From Chitinophagaceae bacterium (GTDB taxonomy: Bacteria > Bacteroidota > Bacteroidia > Chitinophagales > Chitinophagaceae): a DNA stretch of 64,000 nt. The translations under genes were made by a program, and so were the position numbers. The stretch spans positions 124,001-188,000 of the forward strand of contig JAHBTJ010000012.1 in the NCBI GenBank assembly GCA_019638595.1, given 5' to 3'. Positions 47,334-55,743 of this stretch are shown piece after piece. Numbering within the stretch: the stretch's first letter is position 1; each line of letters opens with the position of its first letter. The notes under the pieces were generated by a model, which searched no databases, was not told the DNA's origin, and saw only the letters and a list, made by a program, of their open reading frames with translations.

Positions 47334-49769
47334 TTATTCCGTCCTCAAACTCTTCGCCGGGTTTGCCATAGCCGCTTTTATAGCCTGGAGTCCTAGTGTC
47401 ATCAAAGCAATCAATAAAGCCAATACTCCTGCCACTACAAATACCCACCAGCCAATATCAATTCTATATGCAAAGCTTTGCAGCCATTTATTCATTGCCC
47501 ACCATGCAACAGGTACGGCAATAACCGATGCGATCACCACCAGTTTCAAAAAATCTTTAGACAGCATGTATACTATCTGTCTTACCGAAGCGCCCAATAC
47601 TTTCCGGATACCAATTTCTTTTGCCCGCTGCAAAACATTATACGCGGATAACCCTAATAAACCCATACAGGCAATAAAGATGGAAATACCGGAAAAAATC
47701 CCGAAAGCCCTTCCAAATTGCCTGTCGGCCTTATATTGACGATCGAAAGCCTCATCTAAAAAATAATAGCTGAACGGATCATTTGGAAAACAGGTATTCC
47801 ACTTTGCACGAACCGCCTCCGTCACAGAGGATATATTGGCAGCATCCATCTTAACAGAGTAAAAATCTCGTGCATTTAACCGCAGGATGATGAGCTGCGG
47901 CTCAATCATCTTATTTAAATATTCGGTATGATAATCCTTCACTACCCCGATCACCGTTCTTTCGCCTCCCCTTCTTATCTTTTGATCAATTGCCTGTTCC
48001 GGGCTTTCAAATCCCAACATCCTTACTGCCGTTTCATTGAGGATCGCTGCATTGCTGTCAGAAGGAAAATCCCCGGAGAAATTCCTGCCGGCAATGATCT
48101 TCATCTCATAAGTAGGGATAAAGTCGTAATCAGCCCCTAAAAAATCAATATTGACCGCACTGGCATTTGAAGCATTTGACCGGGCTACTGCGTTTGACCA
48201 GGTGTTTTCTTTGCCCATTACACTTGTAGAAGCGGTAATATTTTTTATACCGGGCAAGAGCTTTACAGCTTCCTTAAAAGGTTGAAAAACGTTCCGGTAA
48301 GCCGAATCTCTTACAGACCCGGCCCCTTCCAGCACAAGTGTTTGCTGAATATTTACGCCCAAAGGCTGTGAGCGCATGTAGCTTAGCTGGCTGTAAACAA
48401 TAATAGTCCCTGCGATCAATACAACCGAAGCTGCAAATTGCACGACGATCAGCGTCTTGCGAAGCGCCAATCCTCCTGTACTGTTTTTAAACGTTCCTTT
48501 TAATACCGCGGTGGGCCTGAAGCCGGATAAAATGAATGCCGGATAGAATCCTGACAACAATGTACCGGTAGCAAAAATAACCCCTATCAATACACAGTAG
48601 CTGACCGGGAGGTAAAACTGCGTCCGGGGCATATCATTAACCAGATCGCTAAACCATGGCGCCGCCAGGTATGCGATAACGAGCGCCAGGATAAATGAAA
48701 CAATGTTTATCAGGACGCTTTCAACAAGGAACTGCATAATCAGCTTTATGCGTGTTGCACCTACGACCTTGCGCACCCCAACCTCTTTCGCGCGTTCCAA
48801 CGAACGAGATGTGGATAAGTTGACATAATTTACCCATGCTATAGCCACTATAAAAAAAGCAAGCAGGAATAAAAATAAAACGGATCGCTCATTACCGCCT
48901 GCTTCGGCTTCCTGCATGTAGTGCGAATGAAGATGAATGTCTTTTACAGGGATCAAAGAAACTTCGTTGCGGGTATTACTTTCTTTTTTCCAGGCGAGGT
49001 TATTGATATACCTGTCACAAAAAGCAGGTAATTCAGCTTCAAGCTTTTTTATATCCGTACCTTTTTTCAGCAGTAAATAAGTATAGAACTGGTACCAGCC
49101 CCAGCTTGTTTCCTCCGGACGGGTCATATCGCCGAACTCCCTGCGAGCGCTTCCGATAGTCGGGTAAGAAATAAGATAATTAATGGACAGGTGTGAGTGG
49201 ACAGGAGGATCAAATATGCCTGTTACCTGGAAAACTCTTGTAAAAAATGGTGCACGGTATACAAGTGTTTTACCCACAGGTTGCTCATCTCCGAAATACT
49301 TCCTGGCCATATCTGCCGAGAGCACAATTTTATCCAGCCCCTGCAACATGGTTGCCACGTTCCCTTTTACAATTTTAATATCAAACATGGAAAGAAAAGA
49401 GGGATCAGCATAGTAGCCCTTAGGCTCATTAAATTTTGTATTACGCTCATCGTTAGACAACAATAATTCGGCAGGCGCCAGGCGGCAATAAGCTTCTACT
49501 TCCGGAAAATCCTTCTTCATGGTGGGCCCGAAAGCGGGGTATACAGCCGCAGATTGCCAGTCTAATTTTCCGTCCCGGTAGGTATCAAGCCTTAACCGTA
49601 CAACCTGGTCGGATTTGAGAAAATCATCATAGCCTTTTTCGTATGCCACATACTGAAAAATGAGTAAGCAACAGGCCATGCCGATTGCCAGTCCAAGAAT
49701 ATTGAGGACAGAATAACGCTTCCATTTCAGTACATTCCTTGCAGCCAGGTTAAGATAATTTTTAAACAT
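47334..49769 (-). CDS. MacB/FtsX-family ABC permease, array member 14
   Basis: 811 residues from ATG 49769 (MFKNYLNLAARNVLKWK); an upstream ATG four codons earlier is less likely because the protein family starts at MFKNY. Coupling loops KEVGVRKVVGA and KEIGIRKVLGA, TM4 end GFYPA. The first periplasmic domain (LDTYRDGKLDWQSAAVYPAF) resembles member 13 by eye. TM8 ends LMTLGLQAIKAAMANPAKSLRTE. No heptad leader is visible upstream. Confidence 0.93.
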   Translation of the reverse strand: MFKNYLNLAARNVLKWKRYSVLNILGLAIGMACCLLIFQYVAYEKGYDDFLKSDQVVRLRLDTYRDGKLDWQSAAVYPAFGPTMKKDFPEVEAYCRLAPAELLLSNDERNTKFNEPKGYYADPSFLSMFDIKIVKGNVATMLQGLDKIVLSADMARKYFGDEQPVGKTLVYRAPFFTRVFQVTGIFDPPVHSHLSINYLISYPTIGSARREFGDMTRPEETSWGWYQFYTYLLLKKGTDIKKLEAELPAFCDRYINNLAWKKESNTRNEVSLIPVKDIHLHSHYMQEAEAGGNERSVLFLFLLAFFIVAIAWVNYVNLSTSRSLERAKEVGVRKVVGATRIKLIMQFLVESVLINIVSFILALVIAYLAAPWFSDLVNDMPRTQFYLPVSYCVLIGVIFATGTLLSGFYPAFILSGFRPTAVLKGTFKNSTGGLALRKTLIVVQFAASVVLIAGTIIVYSQLSYMRSQPLGVNIQQTLVLEGAGSVRDSAYRNVFQPFKEAVKLLPGIKNITASTSVMGKENTWSNAVARSNASNASAVNIDFLGADYDFIPTYEMKIIAGRNFSGDFPSDSNAAILNETAVRMLGFESPEQAIDQKIRRGGERTVIGVVKDYHTEYLNKMIEPQLIILRLNARDFYSVKMDAANISSVTEAVRAKWNTCFPNDPFSYYFLDEAFDRQYKADRQFGRAFGIFSGISIFIACMGLLGLSAYNVLQRAKEIGIRKVLGASVRQIVYMLSKDFLKLVVIASVIAVPVAWWAMNKWLQSFAYRIDIGWWVFVVAGVLALLIALMTLGLQAIKAAMANPAKSLRTE

Positions 49770-49887
49770 AATAATGATCATTGGCGTCCGGGACTTCTTC
49801 CGTCACATACCGCTCGCTTTCATTTCCAATAAAGAGCCCTTACACATTTTAATTCATCAGGATGGAGGTTATTTTCATATTCTCAGC

Positions 49888-50232
49888 CTCACCCCCGCCC
49901 GACTGAACGTCGTTCGGGCGGGCTCCTTCTCCCTCTCCGAAGGAAAGGGAACGGTGCAAGCCTCACCCTCTTATCCCTCTCCTCGTTCCGCACGTGCGGG
50001 AGAGAGGGACGGTGCTGCAAAACAAATCCAAGCTTTTTGTCCTTCCACATCATCCAAAAAATATATCCAGACTTGGCGATTTCACATTTTCACACTTCCT
50101 TATTCCCACATCTCCACATTTCTCTGCATCCTCCCCCCCAACATTGCATTTCATCAGCATGTTCTGAACTTAGGCACCCTCTTCCCTTTGGGAAGAGGGC
50201 CGGGGCGTGCCCGCCGAAGGAGGGTGATGGGC
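49888..50232. repeat. REPIN-like element between permeases 14 and 15
   Basis: Two left arms (49888-49953, with nested CCCGACTGAACGTCGTTCGGG-type DNA trimmed to the same core as at 30421; and 49958-50015 with CCGCACGTGCGG), an extended type I spacer, and a right arm (50175-50232). The 118 bp between permease 14 and the element show no recognisable signal. Confidence 0.72.
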
Positions 50233-50234
50233 TG

Positions 50235-52613
50235 CTACTCCGTTCGTAATGACTTCACCGGGTTTGCCATAGCCGCTTTTACTGATTGAAAACTAATGGT
50301 TACCAAAGCGATCAGCACCGCTGTCAGCCCTGCTGCAATAAATATCCACAAGTTGATCTCAATCCTGTATTGATAACCCTGTAACCATTGATGCATTATC
50401 CACCACGATACAGGAAAAGCAACGGCACAGGAAATTAATACCAGTTGTAAAAACTCTTTGGATAATAAGGAAGCAATCCCTGTAACGCTTGCACCAAGCA
50501 CCTTACGTATGCCAATCTCTTTTATTCTGCGCTCTGCCGTATACGCAGCCAAACCAAATAACCCCAGGCAGGAAATAATGATCGCCAAAGTTGCAAACAC
50601 CCTCGATAATTTACTTATCAACTGCTCATTGTTGAACATCTGGTTAAACAGATCATCCACAAAGTGATACGTAAAGGGATAGCTGGGATTATCCTTTCTT
50701 AATATTGCTTCAATCTTTTTTAGTGAAGCTTCTACATTTTCCCCGTGCTTCAGGCGTGCATATACTATAGAAGCATTCTCAGGCGCTACACAAATAAACA
50801 TGACCGGATCTGGTTTACCATACATATTACCGTACATATAATCGTTTACCACACCTACAACATTTACAACCGTTGCATTACTATCTTTTCCTATATGCAA
50901 TGTTTTACCGACAGCACTCCCGTTACCCATTAATTTTTCCAGAGACTGCGTGATCATTACATTCATGTTCCGCGATAGCATACTATCTGTATGCACAAGA
51001 TCTCTTCCCTGTAAAATTTTCATCCCCGTAGTTTTCATATAACCCGGGGAAATATAACGCATGGATACCAATACCTGGTTATCAGAAGCTTTGCCTTCCC
51101 AGGTAAAGCCGCTTGTATTATTACCATCATATAAAGTATTGTGATTTGCCATAGCAAGATCTTCAATTACGCCGCTCTGTAAAAGATCCTGCCGAACAAC
51201 CTCGTAGTTCTTTTGCATTTCCCTGTTCATATCTATGTGCAGCAGGTTACTCTTATTAAAACCGAGGCTCCTGTTTTTCACATGCTGTATCTGTTGATAG
51301 ATGACTATTGTACTTACAATGAGTATGACGGATATTGAGAACTGGAACACGACCAGCCCTTTTCTTATAAAAGTGGCGCTGCCTGTTTTTATTTTTAATC
51401 CTTTTAATACAAACACCGGGTTAAAAGAAGATAAATATAATGACGGGTAACTTCCCGCAATTAACCCGCAAATAATAGTAACAGCACATAGAGAAAGTAT
51501 ATGCAAAGGCTCCGACAATGCTATTGCCAGGTTTTTTTGCACCAATAAATTAAAGACAGGTAAAATTAATAGCATAAGCAATACTGCAAGCATTGCAGAC
51601 AAGGCAGCCATGAGCATCGTTTCTCCTATAAACTGAAAAACAAGACTTTCCTTACCCGCACCAAGTACTTTGCGTACACCCACTTCCCTGGCACGCTTTT
51701 CACTTCTTGCGGTAGCAAGGTTCATAAAGTTTACACAGGCAATCAATAAAATGATCCACGCTATAACGGAAAATAATTGTACATACTCAATTCTACCACC
51801 GCCGGTTTGCACACCATTGTCAAACTCATTACGCAGGCGCCAGTCTTTTAAAGCAAATAAAAACGGCCGCGCAGTAGACTGATCCTCTCTTTTCTGAATA
51901 AAATCGTACAACAGCTTGTTTACGGAGGCGGGATTTACACCAGGCTTCAATTCAACATAAGTTGATAAACAATTGTTGCCCCAATACTGCGCCCACGATT
52001 CGCTTTCATTATACCATACTTTAAAAGGCGCTAGCCATTCAAATGTTACTGAAGAATTTTGAGGAATATCTTTTATCACCCCGGATATGATATAATCCTG
52101 CTTATTATCAACACGCACCGTTTTACCCACCACATTTTTATCGGTGCCGAAAAACTTTTTTGCAGTTGATTGCGTGATGATCATTGAATACAATTGAGCA
52201 AATGCGCTTTTGGCATTACCCTCTGTAAAAGGAAATGTAAACATGTTGAAGAAAGATGAATCTACATATCCTCCGGAGGCATACATTGACTTATCGCCGA
52301 TGTTTATCAATTTTGTTGAATTTTCTCCACCTATTCTGCAAGCATTGGCAATGCCCGGGATTTCAGCCTGCATAGCCGGGGCTAACGGCGCAGGCGTTGA
52401 ACCGAAGGTTGCAGTATAAGTATCATACTTATGATTCTCGCGTATAAAATACAACTGATCTTTTTTTGTATGAAAGTTGTCATACGTCAGCTCATTCTCC
52501 GCCCATAGAAAAATTAACCCGGCACAGGTAATACCAATTGCCAGCCCAAATATGTTTAGAAAGCTGTAGCCTTTATTTTTCCAAAGATTCCTGCGGATTG
52601 TTTTTAATATCAT
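50235..52613 (-). CDS. MacB/FtsX-family ABC permease, array member 15, with sigma-54-like promoter
   Basis: 792 residues from ATG 52613 (MILKTIRRNLWKNKGYS). The open frame reaches 52682, but the 23 extra codons overlap the promoter region. Coupling loops REVGVRKVLGA and KEIGIRKVLGA, TM4 end GSYPS. The segment ALKDWRLRNEFDNGVQTGG is close to member 18 (HPMKDWRLRFSWKEGIQAGG). The second periplasmic domain has a compact VSMRYISPGYMKTTGMKIL. Upstream lie a -24/-12-like element and paired operators like those of member 7, with 7-nt periodicity as well. Confidence 0.93.
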   Translation of the reverse strand: MILKTIRRNLWKNKGYSFLNIFGLAIGITCAGLIFLWAENELTYDNFHTKKDQLYFIRENHKYDTYTATFGSTPAPLAPAMQAEIPGIANACRIGGENSTKLINIGDKSMYASGGYVDSSFFNMFTFPFTEGNAKSAFAQLYSMIITQSTAKKFFGTDKNVVGKTVRVDNKQDYIISGVIKDIPQNSSVTFEWLAPFKVWYNESESWAQYWGNNCLSTYVELKPGVNPASVNKLLYDFIQKREDQSTARPFLFALKDWRLRNEFDNGVQTGGGRIEYVQLFSVIAWIILLIACVNFMNLATARSEKRAREVGVRKVLGAGKESLVFQFIGETMLMAALSAMLAVLLMLLILPVFNLLVQKNLAIALSEPLHILSLCAVTIICGLIAGSYPSLYLSSFNPVFVLKGLKIKTGSATFIRKGLVVFQFSISVILIVSTIVIYQQIQHVKNRSLGFNKSNLLHIDMNREMQKNYEVVRQDLLQSGVIEDLAMANHNTLYDGNNTSGFTWEGKASDNQVLVSMRYISPGYMKTTGMKILQGRDLVHTDSMLSRNMNVMITQSLEKLMGNGSAVGKTLHIGKDSNATVVNVVGVVNDYMYGNMYGKPDPVMFICVAPENASIVYARLKHGENVEASLKKIEAILRKDNPSYPFTYHFVDDLFNQMFNNEQLISKLSRVFATLAIIISCLGLFGLAAYTAERRIKEIGIRKVLGASVTGIASLLSKEFLQLVLISCAVAFPVSWWIMHQWLQGYQYRIEINLWIFIAAGLTAVLIALVTISFQSVKAAMANPVKSLRTE

Positions 52614-52655
52614 CTTTAATGGTTTGTCGTTTGCCGTTGCCGGTTCAGGTTCCAA
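52614..52655 (-). repeat. Heptad-periodic leader of permease 15
   Basis: ACCTGAA, CCGGCAA, CGGCAAA, CGACAAA, CCATTAA in register shortly before the ATG; a third sequence class with the same 7-nt period. Confidence 0.45.
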
Positions 52656-52677
52656 GACGTACCGGCTGATAGCTAAT

Positions 52678-52693
52678 GCCAATAGTCATACCA
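52678..52693 (-). promoter_or_regulatory. Sigma-54-like -24/-12 promoter of permease 15
   Basis: Minus strand TGGTATGACTATTGGC: the -24 box TGGTAT is good, and the -12 box is TTGG rather than TTGC. Weaker than the element of permease 7, but the operator spacing agrees with it to within one base. Confidence 0.4.
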
Positions 52694-52745
52694 ATATGTC
52701 AATTAATTGAAAATCAATTATTTGATATCCTTTATACTATCAAAG

Positions 52746-52782
52746 TGTACGAAAACGAACAGTGGCTGCACGATGATGAACA
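52746..52782. promoter_or_regulatory. Tandem 16-bp dyad operators upstream of permease 15
   Basis: TGTACGAAAACGAACA (52746-52761) and TGCACGATGATGAACA (52767-52782), starts 21 bp apart, 52 bp upstream of the -24 element. The first differs from the permease 7 site at one base. Confidence 0.55.
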
Positions 52783-52794
52783 CCCTGGCATAAA

Positions 52795-52857
52795 GCCTAT
52801 CTCTCCTACTCTCTTTCCAGCCTCACTCCCGGCCCTCTCCGCTGCGCGGGGGTGAGG
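52795..52857. repeat. Compact REP element between permeases 15 and 16
   Basis: A partial left arm and one condensed hairpin (CCTCACTCCCGGCCC to GGGGGTGAGGGCT, 52818-52857) with no spacer. The termini are those of the full elements. Confidence 0.6.
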
Positions 52858-52858
52858 G

Positions 52859-55306
52859 CTATTCCGTCCTCAAGCTCTTTACCGGATTCGCCATTGCCGC
52901 TTTAACTGCCTGGAAGCTTATTGTCAGCAACGCAATGATCACTGCCGCTGCTGCTGATAAAATAAAAACCCACCAGTTGATATTGATCCTGTAAGCAAAA
53001 TCTTCCAGCCATTTACGCATGGAAAACCATGCAACAGGGAAAGCAATACATGACGCGATCAGCACAAGCTTTAAAAAGTCTTTGGAAAGCATCATCACTA
53101 TACCACTAACGCTTGCGCCCAATACTTTCCGGATGCCGATCTCTTTAACGCGCTGCTCGGCAGCATAAGTAGTAAGCCCGAATAACCCTAATGCGGCAAT
53201 GAAGATCGCCAGCAATGCCATAGAAAAAAAGATGGACTGTCTTATTGAATCCTCGCGGTAAAGCAATTCCCATTGCTTGTCAAGGAAATGATATTCAAAA
53301 AGATGGTTCTGGTCTATATGGTGAAGAATAGCATCCAGTTGTTTGAGCGTGGCATCAACATTGCCGCCTGCCAGCTTAACGGTGAAATAATCTATACTCT
53401 GAACCGGGTTGTCCTGGAATCCCAGTACCATAGGAGCCAGCGGCTCGTGCAGCGACTGAAAATTAAAATCTTTTACAATACCTGCTACAGTTAAAACAAG
53501 CGGTTTATCAAACTTATTTAAATCACCGCCATAATTTGCAGACGGAATTGTTATCAACTGACCTGTCGCATCGGTTATGCCAAGCGCCTTTGCCGCTGTT
53601 TCATTAATAAGCACAGAAGAAGAATCTGCATTGCCGGATGAAAAAAAGTTCCTTCCTTTCAGCAGTTGAATGTTGTAGGTTGAAAGGAACTGGCCATCCA
53701 CGCCAAGAAAATACATATCTTTTTCTGAAGCTGTATTATTAAGCCCGTTACTCACTTTTACAGAAGGAATATTTTTCCATTCACCGGGCACTCTTGAAGT
53801 TACCGTAACCGATCTAACCTGTGAAAGCTTTGCATATTCATCTTTTATTGTAACAGCGCTTCTGCGTACTTTGCCGCTGTTAATATCAATAACCACCAGC
53901 TTATCTTTATCAAAGCCCATGTCTTTATTATTTATGTACTGCATTTGCTGGTAAATAATAATGGTTGCCGTAATAAGCGTGATGGAAATCGTAAACTGGA
54001 AAACAACAAGCACGCGCCGCAAAGAAATATTGCCGGGATTTAACCGGATCTTACTTTTTAATAACGATAAAGGGTTAAGCCTTGACTGGAACACAGCCGG
54101 GTAAAGACCGGCTACCAGAGTAACAAGAACTACAACGCCTGCGATGCCTGCCCATATACGGTAATCGTTATGCAGGTTGAGGGTCAGGCTTTTTTCAGTA
54201 AACGCGTTGAATGCCGGCAATAAAATATTAACCAGTCCTATAGACAGTGTAACAGAAAAAACAGTTACCAGCAATGCCTCTGCAAGAAACTGTTTGGTAA
54301 GGCTTAGTCTTGAAGCGCCGGCAACCTTACGGATGGCAATTTCCTTTCCCCTGTTTGTAAACCGGGCTGTAGTGAGGTTCATATAATTAATACAGGCAAT
54401 GAAAATGATAAAGCAGGCAATAATAATAAAGACATAGATATAAGTAATATTCCCCCTTTTACCCGAATACCCGTTTATATCGCCCGAGTAAAAATGCACA
54501 TCCTTAAATGCCTGCAACTGTATATTACTTTGGAAGTCCGCATCTGCTTTATGATTGGCAGCAACAAGCTGATCAAGCTTCGCATTCAGGTCTGGAATAT
54601 TGGTTTTGTCATTAAGCACGAAAAAGGTTGAAAAAGCGCCGGATGTCCAGTCGCTGGCAACAAACTTTTTTGCATTATCATTTTTAAGCACAGTGGCTTC
54701 AGACACCGCCAGGTTAAAAGAAATACTGGAATTGGTGGGAAAGTTTTGTAAAACACCTGTTACGCTGAAAGGCATAGAGTCCCTGTCTATGAATAATAAT
54801 TTTCCCGTTGCGTTTGATGTGCCGAAATATTTTTTTGCTGATTCTTCTGTAATGATAACGGAATTAGGCGCCGTTAATGCGCTGTTGCGGTTGCCATATA
54901 GCAAAGGAAAACTGAATACGGTAAGAAAGCCGGGATCAGCCACTATATAATCTTCATAAAAAACATTTGTTTTGTCATCTCCGGATACCACGTTAGCGCG
55001 GCCAAAAAAAGAAAGGCGGGCGACATTTTTTATTTCCGGGATGTCTTGTTTTCCCTTTTCAGACACCTGGAATCCGGAACCTGTTGTTCTTGTCGTTTTT
55101 CCACCTGTAAATGTTCTGCTTTCAACTATGCGGTAAATGTTATCCGCATTTTTATGAAAGCTGTCAAAGGTCAGCTCATCAAAAACATATAACGCAATGA
55201 GCAGGAAACTGGTTAAGCCGATCGTTAACCCCGTTAAGTTGATAAAAGAAAAGGCTTTATTCTTTACAAGATTCCGCCACGCGGTTTTGAAATAGCTTTT
55301 AAACAT
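52859..55306 (-). CDS. MacB/FtsX-family ABC permease, array member 16
   Basis: 815 residues, start MFKSYFKTAWRNLVKNK. Coupling loops KEIAIRKVAGA and KEIGIRKVLGA, TM4 end GLYPA followed by VFQSRLNPL. The second periplasmic domain is longer than average, with TIPSANYGGDLNKFDKPLVL inserted before VAGIVKDFNF. TM7 reads FPVAWFSMRKWLEDFAYRIN (Phe-Ser for Trp-Ala). Tail ANPVKSLRTE. Confidence 0.93.
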   Translation of the reverse strand: MFKSYFKTAWRNLVKNKAFSFINLTGLTIGLTSFLLIALYVFDELTFDSFHKNADNIYRIVESRTFTGGKTTRTTGSGFQVSEKGKQDIPEIKNVARLSFFGRANVVSGDDKTNVFYEDYIVADPGFLTVFSFPLLYGNRNSALTAPNSVIITEESAKKYFGTSNATGKLLFIDRDSMPFSVTGVLQNFPTNSSISFNLAVSEATVLKNDNAKKFVASDWTSGAFSTFFVLNDKTNIPDLNAKLDQLVAANHKADADFQSNIQLQAFKDVHFYSGDINGYSGKRGNITYIYVFIIIACFIIFIACINYMNLTTARFTNRGKEIAIRKVAGASRLSLTKQFLAEALLVTVFSVTLSIGLVNILLPAFNAFTEKSLTLNLHNDYRIWAGIAGVVVLVTLVAGLYPAVFQSRLNPLSLLKSKIRLNPGNISLRRVLVVFQFTISITLITATIIIYQQMQYINNKDMGFDKDKLVVIDINSGKVRRSAVTIKDEYAKLSQVRSVTVTSRVPGEWKNIPSVKVSNGLNNTASEKDMYFLGVDGQFLSTYNIQLLKGRNFFSSGNADSSSVLINETAAKALGITDATGQLITIPSANYGGDLNKFDKPLVLTVAGIVKDFNFQSLHEPLAPMVLGFQDNPVQSIDYFTVKLAGGNVDATLKQLDAILHHIDQNHLFEYHFLDKQWELLYREDSIRQSIFFSMALLAIFIAALGLFGLTTYAAEQRVKEIGIRKVLGASVSGIVMMLSKDFLKLVLIASCIAFPVAWFSMRKWLEDFAYRININWWVFILSAAAAVIIALLTISFQAVKAAMANPVKSLRTE

Positions 55307-55368
55307 AGTTGTTGGTTTTGAGCTGCCGGTTTTGAGCTGTCAGATATTAGCTTTCAGCCGTCAGCGGT
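55307..55368 (-). repeat. Heptad-repeat leader of permease 16
   Basis: Eight units (GCTGACG, GCTGAAA, GCTAATA, TCTGACA, GCTCAAA, ACCGGCA, GCTCAAA, ACCAACA) ending three nt before the ATG, the longest uninterrupted leader. Confidence 0.7.
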
Positions 55369-55414
55369 GATTAACATTCCTGATTGCGGATGTGATGTTT
55401 TTTCATGGTGTGAC

Positions 55415-55741
55415 AGCCTCACCCTCTTATCCCTCTCCTCGCTGCGGAGAGGGACGGTGCTACAGAATAAATCTAAACTTTTAATTCTTCCACATCAGGC
55501 CTATCTCTCCTTCTCTCTTTCCAAAGCCCGCCTGACCGGACGGGCAGGGAAAGAGAGCGGTGCTTCAGAATAATTCCAGGCTGTATCACTACCATTTCAT
55601 CTACCGAATATATCCAGGCCTGACGTTTACTATTTGCCCACACTTTCACATTCACAACCTTCCCCTCACTGTATTTAATCACCCCGGTATGAATTTGGGC
55701 ACCCCTCTTCCCTTCGGGAAGAGGGGACGGGGGAGATGGGC
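55415..55741. repeat. REPIN-like element between permeases 16 and 17
   Basis: Two left arms (55415-55459; 55498-55562, with CCTGACCGGACGGGCAGG inserted), a type I spacer, and a right arm CCCTCTTCCCTTCGGGAAG (55703-55721) with tail to the stop of permease 17. Confidence 0.75.
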
Positions 55742-55743
55742 TG

